Shown here: positions 5,826 through 13,502 of the stretch, in pieces
Layout of the letters: every line of letters starts with the position of its first letter
Position numbering within the stretch: position 1 is the first letter of the stretch
DNA from: a virus
Reading direction: 5' to 3' (one strand)
Virus record (IMG/VR): IMGVR_UViG_3300011244_000015
Location: 1 to 25,702 of that record
DNA length: 25,702 nt
Notes under the pieces: generated by a model
Databases searched by the model: none
Seen by the model: the letters and a program-made list of their open reading frames with translations, nothing else
What the model was told of the DNA's origin: nothing
Made by a program: the position numbers and the translations under genes

Positions 5826-8423
5826 CTACCGCTCCTTCGCTTGAAGAAAGCCCGCCAGCACCTGAACCGTATGGTCGCCGCTGTTCGAGCTTCTGGCGCC
5901 CTGGATCTGCAAGACACCAGCCGCCGACAGAACCACGATTCCCTTGAACCGCGCGATCCGGATCGCGGCGCCGCTGGCGGCGGTCGGGGCCGTCACCATT
6001 CCGCCAGAGGAAGAGACCGCACCACGCCACATGGTGTCGTCGCCTGCATCGCCTGACGGGATCTCAAACTCCACTACCCCGAACGCGAAGTTCGTGCAGG
6101 TGAAGCCTAACGCCAATCCAACAGACGGGTCAGCCGAGGTAAAACCGACCCACCCTTCGACATCATACAGCTCGTCCTCGAGGTCCAAGGCGAGGTCCGT
6201 GATGTCAGCCGGTGTGGTCGTGGAATCAAAGTCCTGCGGAGCGTCCGCCTCAGCGGTGAGTGGAGGATCGTCTCCATCGGTGATTTCCCACCGGCTGTGC
6301 GTGTGCGGCATCGGATCGTGGGCGGTGGTATCGTCCGACTGCCCGACCGCGACCACGAGCTTCTGGCTGAAACACTCCACATCGGCCGCATCCTCGGTCT
6401 CGAAGTAGAGACCCGCGTGACCGACATCGTACACGCTAATCTCGTCGTCGAAGGCGAAGACCGGGAACCAATCATGAAAGAGGCCGACCATCAGCCGGTT
6501 CTTCAGGATGCGGAACTCGAGGTTCCACTCCTCGCCGGTCGGCCATCCTGTGCGGATGGTTTCCCACTTGAGGTCGGTGTACACGCCGGCCACGATCTTG
6601 AAGATGCCCAGTTCCACGTCGCCGCCCGGCGCGAAGTAGAGCGCCGCGACGTAGTACGTCGTCGCGGCGGGAGCGGCCGAGAGGATGAGTCCAGCCCCGA
6701 TGTACCCGCCTGTCGGCGCCGCGTGGTACCGGACGACCGTGCGAGCCACCTTGTGTGCTTTCGCATTGCCGACCGCATTGCGGTACACACACAGCCCGAC
6801 GTCGTCCGCCCGCACCCCGAGACCATCGTCCGCGCCGACAATGTCGCCGGCGACGCCGGTCTGCTTCACCCACGTCCCACCCAGCGTCGCCGTCCGCGTC
6901 GTGAGGTTGGCGCCGGCCGCGAGCGCGAGGGTATCGCGCAGGAAGGCTGAGTCAATGACCCGCGTCACGCCTAACGTGTCGGCATAGGCCGTGGTCGCGA
7001 TTTTGGTCGAGTTGTCTCCCTGGCTCTGCGTCGGTGCCGTCGGGTTGCCCGTGAGCGCAGGCGAGGCGAGCGGCGCCTTGAGTGCCAGCGCCGTCGTCAT
7101 GGTCGCGGCGAAGTTGGCGTCGTCCCCGAACGCAGCGGCCAATTCGTCAAGCGTATCGAGCGCGCCGGGAGCCGCCGCAATCAAGGCTGCGTTGGCGGCA
7201 GCGACGAACGCGGTGGATGCTGCCTGCGTCGTGTTGGTCCCCGGTGCTGCGGTCGGGACGGTCGGTGTTCCTGTCAGGGCTGGTGACGCCAGCGCCGCCT
7301 TCGCGTCGAGCGCGGCCTGTAAGCCCGTCGTGCTGGCGATCGCGTGGACGCCGGTGCCAGCCGCATGTGCCGCGATCGCCGCCGCGTCCAGCGCGCTCAA
7401 TCCCGGAATCTGTTCGAGCATCACGAGGCTCGGGCTCATGCCCCGATCTTCGTAAGCAGCGATGCTGGTGATCACCACGTCGCCTTCGTCCGTGTCATCC
7501 ACCAGCGTGCTGATGATCCCGGTCTTTCCTGCTGTGAGCGTCGCAATGCCCGTCATCGCCGCCGCCCGCACACCGGCTACGATCAGGATGGCGTTCGCGC
7601 CGATCAGTCGCAGTTCGATGTCATACGTCTGGCCTGCGGTCGGCGCGGTGATGGGTGAACTCGCTGCACCACCAGCCACCACACCAGCAACGACCGAGAA
7701 GACGTTCCACGTCCACTGGTTCGCGCTCTGGTCGAAGTTGAGCGTCCCACCAACAAAGGTGTTCGCGCCAGACTGTGACCGTCCGACCACGCCGAGCGCG
7801 ACATCATTGTCGGTCGGGATCGCGTTGACCTTGATCTGCGCCTGTATCTGCCCATCGGCTACGGTCGGCAAGGCGGCGTTCTCGTACAACGCACTCCCAA
7901 CCCCTTCGGCTCGCACGCTCAATCCATCCGCCGCACCGACCAGATCCGCCGTATACCCGGACTTCTTCGCCCATGCACCACCCGACTCAGGCACTCTTGT
8001 CGTTAGGTTCGCGGTCGACACTAACGACAAGGAATCGCTGAGATAGCCACCTCGGCTCAGGTATCGCGCATCGCCAATAGCGAGTGTCGGGATACTCGTC
8101 GAGGCCGCGTCGCCAATCGCCCGCTTCGTGAAGGTGTCCGGGCCGGTCTGCTCCAACAAGCCATGCGACGCATCCAGGGCGGCCATCGCGGTGAGCGTGG
8201 CATCCAGCGCCTGCTTCGCGGCGAGATCGGTCACGAGGTTCGTCACCTGCGACTCGGCCACCGTCACCGGATCGGCACCTGCCACCGCGTGCTGTGATGC
8301 GTGAGCGGTCGTGGCGGCTGGAAGCTGCCCAGCCGGAACCTTGCCCGCGCCATCGAGTGAGGCAACCCCGTTCGGCTGACCTCGATGCTTCAACAGCGTC
8401 AGGATCGTATCGAGAAGAGCCAT
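5826..8423 (-). CDS. tail fibre / receptor-binding protein with duplicated module
   Basis: An 865-residue protein. The N-terminus carries fibre-type segments (NGVASLDGAGKVPAGQLPA at 18-36, HASQHAVAGADPVT at 41-54). Module 1 (about 127-328) and module 2 (about 488-692) are copies of one another: both contain NLTTR, then GG-x-W-x-K-x-[ST]G and VGA-DGL-VRA--VG--x-Y-NA, and are probably beta-sandwich lectin-like folds. Between them are two copies of a classic fibre repeat, LASPALTGTPTVPT (378-391) and LASPALTGNPTAPT (452-465), each followed by an NTTQ or NSTK and ATTA-type segment. The C-terminal domain (about 723-865) is homologous by eye to that of the capsid decoration protein at 22658-23518. 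It sits after the tail-tip genes and before lysis genes, the usual fibre position, and would contact the host surface. Confidence 0.88.
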   Translation of the reverse strand: MALLDTILTLLKHRGQPNGVASLDGAGKVPAGQLPAATTAHASQHAVAGADPVTVAESQVTNLVTDLAAKQALDATLTAMAALDASHGLLEQTGPDTFTKRAIGDAASTSIPTLAIGDARYLSRGGYLSDSLSLVSTANLTTRVPESGGAWAKKSGYTADLVGAADGLSVRAEGVGSALYENAALPTVADGQIQAQIKVNAIPTDNDVALGVVGRSQSGANTFVGGTLNFDQSANQWTWNVFSVVAGVVAGGAASSPITAPTAGQTYDIELRLIGANAILIVAGVRAAAMTGIATLTAGKTGIISTLVDDTDEGDVVITSIAAYEDRGMSPSLVMLEQIPGLSALDAAAIAAHAAGTGVHAIASTTGLQAALDAKAALASPALTGTPTVPTAAPGTNTTQAASTAFVAAANAALIAAAPGALDTLDELAAAFGDDANFAATMTTALALKAPLASPALTGNPTAPTQSQGDNSTKIATTAYADTLGVTRVIDSAFLRDTLALAAGANLTTRTATLGGTWVKQTGVAGDIVGADDGLGVRADDVGLCVYRNAVGNAKAHKVARTVVRYHAAPTGGYIGAGLILSAAPAATTYYVAALYFAPGGDVELGIFKIVAGVYTDLKWETIRTGWPTGEEWNLEFRILKNRLMVGLFHDWFPVFAFDDEISVYDVGHAGLYFETEDAADVECFSQKLVVAVGQSDDTTAHDPMPHTHSRWEITDGDDPPLTAEADAPQDFDSTTTPADITDLALDLEDELYDVEGWVGFTSADPSVGLALGFTCTNFAFGVVEFEIPSGDAGDDTMWRGAVSSSGGMVTAPTAASGAAIRIARFKGIVVLSAAGVLQIQGARSSNSGDHTVQVLAGFLQAKER

Positions 8424-8425
8424 CG

Positions 8426-8659
8426 TTAGGGTCCGGAAATGTCAACCGTTCCGTCCGCGTTTTGCACCAGACGGTGAATCAGCGTTGCTACATCGACAAT
8501 ACCGAAGGTGGCGCTGCCGAGCGCGTCCACCCATGCATCATGCGGCTCCGCGACCGCCGTCGCATACGCGCCACCACCAATGTCTTGCACGGTTAGTCCA
8601 CCCTGCCAGCCGCTCATCATCGCGAGGATCATCGTGCGCCCTGGGGCAAAGACACTCAT
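8426..8659 (-). CDS. small tail-associated hypothetical protein
   Basis: Start taken at the ATG at 8659 (MSVFAPGRTMILAMM), with GGGAG eight bases upstream; the longer frame upstream overlaps the previous gene and looks non-coding. The 77-residue product includes GWQGGLTVQDIGGGAYATAV, then AWVDALGSATFGIVDVATLI and a final segment HRLVQNADGTVDISGP. It is mildly hydrophobic but has no convincing membrane helix. Lying between a tail structural gene and the fibre, it may be a small baseplate, tail-tip or fibre-attachment protein. I recognise no family. Its TAA stop is separated from the fibre ATG by two bases. Confidence 0.68.
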   Translation of the reverse strand: MSVFAPGRTMILAMMSGWQGGLTVQDIGGGAYATAVAEPHDAWVDALGSATFGIVDVATLIHRLVQNADGTVDISGP

Positions 8660-8660
8660 G

Positions 8661-9908
8661 TCAGAGACTCCCCGGGACGAGGTCGAAATCCGGCATCTCG
8701 ATCCACGCTGCGAAATTGTAGGGCGGCGACGGTCCGTCAGGAGGGTTCGTGTCCGTGCCATCGAAGGGGAACTCGGTTATAAACCCGAGCGTGTCCTCCT
8801 GGCTCGTGAGGTGCACCTCGACGACGATGCGATCACCGAGCACGATCGCGAGATTGTCTCGGACGTCGATCGGCAAGGGCGACCCCGCCGAAGGGCCGGC
8901 GTCCGCGCTGGTGGCGGCGACGGCCGTCGTCGTCGCCGTGTACTGGCGCACGATCCCGACGCCGGGCCGAAACTGGAAGATCCAGGCCGACGTCCACGCA
9001 TTTCCTAACGATGGGTGCCCGCGGACCGTCCGGCGATGCAGGAGGGCCACGAACCGCCGGATGTTTTGCGTCCGGAGTGCTGGCGTCGAGAAGCGCCCAA
9101 CCGTCGACGCAAAGTTCGGCGGGGTCGCCCCGCTCGGGGCCGCGATCAGTCGCGCCGACGTCGCCGAGGTGGCGATGGCGCGCTTGAGCTGGTAGATCGT
9201 CGTCAGCGGCGTGATCGCGCTCGAGGATCCGGAATGGTGCAGCAGGGTCCCCGCCCCGCTCGCGGCCGTTCGGGGATTCTCTCCGTTGGGATTCATTACC
9301 GTGACGCTACCGATGGCCTGCGCCCCTTCCGCCATGGACGAGAGGTTCGCGCTGCTCGCGAGGTGGCGCAGGTACCACGGCACGAGCAGGGCCACGGGGA
9401 CGCCCGTGCGCCCGAACTCGAGCCCGACGTACCCGAAGGCGCCGTCCGTGACGCCATCGCCGCCGCGCACCGCGATGCCCCAGCACACGTCCGCACGCGC
9501 CGCGGTCGCCAGGTCGCGGAAGCCGCCGGCCTGCGGGCCGGTCAGGTTCATCGGCACGACCGGATCGTCCGCGAGCGCGCCGATCTGATCATCGGTCAGT
9601 CCGGCGATCTTCCAGGACGCCGCGTCCCACGGCGTTGCGGAGTAGATCGCCACGAACTCGGCGCCGTCCAGGGTCGCGGTCGTCGTGTGGATCACGCACC
9701 GCACCGCATCGAACGCGGTGGCATCAAACCAGCGCGCCACGTCGACGAACACGCGCGTGAACGCAGCTGGGACGTTCGTGAGCGGGATCGGGTTCGTGTG
9801 ATCGGAGTGGAACGCCAGCGGCACGTTCCCGATAAACGAGTCCGCGCCAAACGCCAGCTCCTTCGCCGAGCGGCCGTAGAACTCCTTGACGGGCGGCTTG
9901 GCGCTCAT
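8661..9908 (-). CDS. tail structural protein, unknown family
   Basis: I selected the ATG at 9908, which overlaps the TGA of the hub protein as ATGA. The 415-residue product starts MSAKPPVKEFYGRSAKE and looks globular and beta-rich, with no signal peptide or membrane segment. Notable stretches are FHSDHTNPIPLTNVPAAFTR, LTGPQAGGFRDLATAARADV, a Thr/Ser/Ala-rich part near the middle of the C-terminal half (QYTATTTAVAATSADAGPSA) and the end AAWIEMPDFDLVPG. I recognise no family. Position between a hub/tip protein with Fn3-like repeats and the fibre suggests a minor tail, upper baseplate or fibre-connector protein. Confidence 0.75.
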   Translation of the reverse strand: MSAKPPVKEFYGRSAKELAFGADSFIGNVPLAFHSDHTNPIPLTNVPAAFTRVFVDVARWFDATAFDAVRCVIHTTTATLDGAEFVAIYSATPWDAASWKIAGLTDDQIGALADDPVVPMNLTGPQAGGFRDLATAARADVCWGIAVRGGDGVTDGAFGYVGLEFGRTGVPVALLVPWYLRHLASSANLSSMAEGAQAIGSVTVMNPNGENPRTAASGAGTLLHHSGSSSAITPLTTIYQLKRAIATSATSARLIAAPSGATPPNFASTVGRFSTPALRTQNIRRFVALLHRRTVRGHPSLGNAWTSAWIFQFRPGVGIVRQYTATTTAVAATSADAGPSAGSPLPIDVRDNLAIVLGDRIVVEVHLTSQEDTLGFITEFPFDGTDTNPPDGPSPPYNFAAWIEMPDFDLVPGSL

Positions 9909-12900
9909 GCGACGTAGACTCCCCCGGCCCAATACTCAACGGCCGACGTGGCGATAATCTGGTCGAATGAGTTCCGCGCGTGCGCGCGATAGTACGCATC
10001 CTCGTCCGGGTCGCCGCCCGTCCAGCGGCCATTCAGGACCGCGCCTGACGAGTTGACTTCGGCCCAGCCGCTCACGCCGTCCGCTGACTTTTCGATCGTG
10101 ACCTCGATCGCCTGCGCGTTGTCACAGTCCCACGCGATCACGAGCTGCGGCAAGCCACTCGCGTCGTTCTGGACGCTGATGGTCAACACGGGCGGCGTGG
10201 TATCCGGGCCCCCCGGCGGTCCGATCCCGGCAAAGAACACAGGCACGGAGTGCAACCGCAGGGTGTCGTTGGCGTTCACGGCCTCGAGTCGGAACCACGC
10301 GGGCACGGCCGAGTTGTAGAGGAAGAAGTCGGACGGCGAGGGATTCGAGAAGCTGGGGATGGTCACCCAGGCGCTGACCCCATCGGCCGAGGCCTGCAAC
10401 CGCATGGCGCTGAACCACGAGATGTTCGAGTCGTAGTCAATCCGCATATGCGGGACGCCGAGCAGCAGTTGCACGGTGGGGCTGCCGGGCAGGATGATCG
10501 GCGGCGCATTGGGCACCGGCCCCGGGAGATTGCGCCACGCCACCGGCGCGCTCCACGCGAGGTCGCCGTTCACGACGTCTTCCGCGCGGAGCTGGTAGTG
10601 CGCGTCCGCGAGGTTCGCATACTCGAACTCGCCGATTAGCGTCGTGCTGGAATCGACGTCGGTATAGGTGATCCCGTCGGGGCTTCGCATCAGCACGACG
10701 TGATGCGCGAGGGCGACCGTGCACTGGTATTCGAGCCGCACCTTGTCGCCGGCGGCGTTGAGATACGGGGACCCGTTCACGAAGCGCAGCGCAGCGGCCG
10801 GTGGCGGTGGCTTCACCTTGACCTGCGTGAAGAACCGTTCGACGCTGAACGCCTGGATGCTGTCGTCCGCGTTCGCGACTCGCCAGCGGTACCAATTCGG
10901 GTGCCCGCTCGCGTGAACCATCTCGCCCGACACCGCGGTCGTGTTCAGCGGTCCGACAATATCGACCCACGGGTTGGCGCCGTCCGGTGAGACTTGCAGC
11001 GCCACCTTGGTCGCCCAGGCGCAGTTGTGGATGTACTGGGCCCGTACATGCACGTTGTTGAACGTTCCACCCACGCGGACCGCGTCCGGGGTCGGATCGA
11101 TCCAGACGACGGTATCGGCAGCTGGGGTCCCGGGTGGGACCGGAGGCGTCGGTGTGCTGGTCGAGAAGCGGGCGCCGGTGACGCCGCGCGTCCAGATGAA
11201 GGCGTCGTAGGTGTGCGTCAGCGACAGGTCGAGGTCTTTGTCGAGGAACGTCCACTGGCTCGTCGACTGATATCCGATGTAGATGGGCACGAGGACCATC
11301 CCGTTCCGCATGATGCAGAGATAGGACGGATGGTTGGGGTCGAGCGTGCCGACGTCGACGACGATCGTGTTCTGACCGAACGAGGTGGCGGTCGGGGTCG
11401 CCGTGACCGAGAGCCCGGTCACCACGCCGTCGACGATTGGCGCGATGTCCTTGGCTTGGACCGCTGCGCTGATGAACTCCGGCCCGGCCGCCCCGGCCCA
11501 ATTGTAGCCGATTGCGCGGATGCGCTTCCACCACAGCGGCCGCGTCGCGAACCCGACGAACGTATACCAATCCTGCAGCGAGGGCGACGGCTTGCTCTTG
11601 GAGACGACGATGGAGTTGAGGTTGCCGCCCGTCGATCGCACGAGGCCGGCGAGGGTCGAGGGGTTGCGCGCGATCTCCTGCAGCCGACCGGGCGGGCGAT
11701 AGAGTCGCCACGCGTGCGTGACCACGGAGACTTCAGGCACCCCGACCGGCGTGAACTCGAGTTCCTCCACGTAATAGTCGACGAACTGCGTGTTGGGCTC
11801 GAAGCCCGTCGGCAGCCAGAGCATCCCGTCGCCGGAGACGCCGCCCCAGACGGACTCTTCGCCGTGCAGCGCGCCGAACCCTGGCGCCGGCAGGACGGAT
11901 CCATCGGGCGCGCGGCCGGCCTTTCGGATCCAGTCGTTGTACGCCCCGGCCGGCTTGCCACGAGTGCGGAACGTGACGAGGCCATGCCCGTCCTGCCATG
12001 TGCGGATGATCTCGACGATGGCGAACGCCTGATCCTCGTCGTAGTGGACACTGTTCTCGGGGAACTCGATCAGGTCGCCCAGCTCGGCGAACCAGAGGTC
12101 GAACGTCGTGATGACGTGATCGACGAACGGCGTCGACAGGTCCGTCAGCATGCCCATCGCCATCTTCAGCGCCTCGGCCGGCGTGTCGATGTTCGACGAG
12201 CTTTCCTCGCTGACCTCCATGTACTTCACGACCTTGTAGACCGCGATCGACGAATCGTCCTGCACCGTCACCGAGTCGAGCGCGTTGCCCTTGAGCCGGT
12301 TCTTGAATCCGACCTTGATCCGGTTCCGGACGTTCAGGTCGCCGAACGACAGCTCATCCACCTTGAGATACTCGTCAGGCGGCAGCGTAAAGTCCGGCGC
12401 ATAGCCCGGGTCTCCGAGGAGCGGCCGCGTCCGGTCCGGATCGTAGAGGTACGGCCGCGAGACATCGCTATCGTCGAAGAAGAACCGGATGTCCCACGCG
12501 ATCTGCTGCACCAGGCCGCGCATGATGTCCCACAGGCTCCCACGCCCTAACGGGCGCTCGCGGAGCTGCCAGTCGGGTGAGGTCGGCACCTCGATCTGTG
12601 TAAGCGCGAGCGCGCCCATCGTGTTGTCCTGAATGATCTGGTGCAGCACGACTTCGAGGGCGACGCCGGTCTCACTGCCGTAGGACCGATCCTTCTCGAT
12701 GATGGTGTCGAGCAGGAGCGCGGCGCCGTCCCGGGCGTTGATCCCGATCTTCGCCCCGTCGTCGGTGGCCTTCGGCGTGTCCGTGGTGCCCTCGAACGCT
12801 TTGTGCCACGGATAGGACGGCGCCGCCGCGTGCGGCGTGCCGGTTCCGACCGAGATGCGGAAGCCACGGCCGCCGAACAGAATGGGGGAGTACGTGACGC

Positions 12901-13147
12901 CGTCGTCGCGCCGGTTCATCGTCGAATCGGTGCGCAGCGGATGCAGCGAGAGCGCCCCGTGGTCGGCGAGGAACGTGACCTGTGCGCTCGCCGTGTTCGT
13001 GTCCACTGACTCGCGGATGGAGTAGGACTCCAGGAACGCCGTGACGTCGATCCACGTCCCGTCCTCGTTCTGGATCTCGACCTTCTTGTGTTGACTGAAG
13101 GTCCCGCTGCCTAACAGCGTGCGCTCCCCCGCGTCATGCGTCCGCAT
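9905..13147 (-). CDS. tail hub/tip protein with C-terminal Fn3-like repeats
   Basis: A 1080-residue protein whose ATG directly follows the TAG of the previous gene. The N-terminal part (residues 17-110: FSQHKKVEIQNEDGTWIDVT, FLESYSIRESVDTNTASAQV) resembles the tail-hub domain of siphovirus minor tail proteins, and about 110-400 continues as a hub-like region (KAFEGTTDTPK, DGAALLLDTIIEK, NRIKVGFKN). The C-terminal third holds four Fn3-like repeats spaced roughly 90-105 residues, each marked by a version of S-x-DG-x-x-x-W-x-[ID]: QVSPDGANPWVDI, MRSPDGITYTDV, QASADGVSAWVTI and EKSADGVSGWAEV. Such repeats are common in phage tip proteins, where they are thought to bind carbohydrate or extend the tip. 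Gene order (tape measure, small protein, this gene, fibre) supports the role. Confidence 0.84.
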   Translation of the reverse strand: MRTHDAGERTLLGSGTFSQHKKVEIQNEDGTWIDVTAFLESYSIRESVDTNTASAQVTFLADHGALSLHPLRTDSTMNRRDDGVTYSPILFGGRGFRISVGTGTPHAAAPSYPWHKAFEGTTDTPKATDDGAKIGINARDGAALLLDTIIEKDRSYGSETGVALEVVLHQIIQDNTMGALALTQIEVPTSPDWQLRERPLGRGSLWDIMRGLVQQIAWDIRFFFDDSDVSRPYLYDPDRTRPLLGDPGYAPDFTLPPDEYLKVDELSFGDLNVRNRIKVGFKNRLKGNALDSVTVQDDSSIAVYKVVKYMEVSEESSSNIDTPAEALKMAMGMLTDLSTPFVDHVITTFDLWFAELGDLIEFPENSVHYDEDQAFAIVEIIRTWQDGHGLVTFRTRGKPAGAYNDWIRKAGRAPDGSVLPAPGFGALHGEESVWGGVSGDGMLWLPTGFEPNTQFVDYYVEELEFTPVGVPEVSVVTHAWRLYRPPGRLQEIARNPSTLAGLVRSTGGNLNSIVVSKSKPSPSLQDWYTFVGFATRPLWWKRIRAIGYNWAGAAGPEFISAAVQAKDIAPIVDGVVTGLSVTATPTATSFGQNTIVVDVGTLDPNHPSYLCIMRNGMVLVPIYIGYQSTSQWTFLDKDLDLSLTHTYDAFIWTRGVTGARFSTSTPTPPVPPGTPAADTVVWIDPTPDAVRVGGTFNNVHVRAQYIHNCAWATKVALQVSPDGANPWVDIVGPLNTTAVSGEMVHASGHPNWYRWRVANADDSIQAFSVERFFTQVKVKPPPPAAALRFVNGSPYLNAAGDKVRLEYQCTVALAHHVVLMRSPDGITYTDVDSSTTLIGEFEYANLADAHYQLRAEDVVNGDLAWSAPVAWRNLPGPVPNAPPIILPGSPTVQLLLGVPHMRIDYDSNISWFSAMRLQASADGVSAWVTIPSFSNPSPSDFFLYNSAVPAWFRLEAVNANDTLRLHSVPVFFAGIGPPGGPDTTPPVLTISVQNDASGLPQLVIAWDCDNAQAIEVTIEKSADGVSGWAEVNSSGAVLNGRWTGGDPDEDAYYRAHARNSFDQIIATSAVEYWAGGVYVA

Positions 13148-13495
13148 CTACAGGGTCGTGGTGAAGCGCAGGTTGTACGTGACGACGATCAACTGGCCCG
13201 CCGCGCCGACGTACTCCCACTCCACGATCTCGACCACGGCGGGAATGGCCGCGCCGCCGAACAGGTCGCCGCTGATGTTGTGGGGGAGCCCATCTCCTAA
13301 CGCGAGGAAGGCGCCCGCCGTCATGAAATTGAGGGGGAGCGTCTGCCACCCCATCGCGTCGGCGTACTGGTCGCGCGAGACCGCGCGGAGGTTGCCGGCG
13401 AACGCCCTGGCGATGTGGCCGACGTTCCTGACCTGAATCCGGGCGCTCCGGCTCTGCACGTATTCCGCGTTGCCATCAATCGTCATGAAGGCCAT
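13148..13495 (-). CDS. small tail protein, unknown family
   Basis: A 115-residue product (MAFMTIDGNAEYVQSRSA). GAGGA precedes the ATG at 13495, formed partly from the last codons of the tape measure gene; an internal ATG at 13486 is a second candidate. The sequence has RIQVRNVGHIARAFAGNLRA in the first half and AAIPAVVEIVEWEYVGAAGQ then LIVVTYNLRFTT at the end, consistent with a small alpha/beta protein finishing in strands. In siphoviruses the gene after the tape measure is usually the distal tail protein, but this is much shorter than typical distal tail proteins, so I only call it tail-associated. Confidence 0.7.
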   Translation of the reverse strand: MAFMTIDGNAEYVQSRSARIQVRNVGHIARAFAGNLRAVSRDQYADAMGWQTLPLNFMTAGAFLALGDGLPHNISGDLFGGAAIPAVVEIVEWEYVGAAGQLIVVTYNLRFTTTL

Positions 13496-13502
13496 GACGT
13501 CC

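Noticed and set aside
10437-11711. 424-codon minus-strand frame
   Set aside because: It is another frame of the hub protein gene; its Arg-rich content shows it is a shadow of the true frame.
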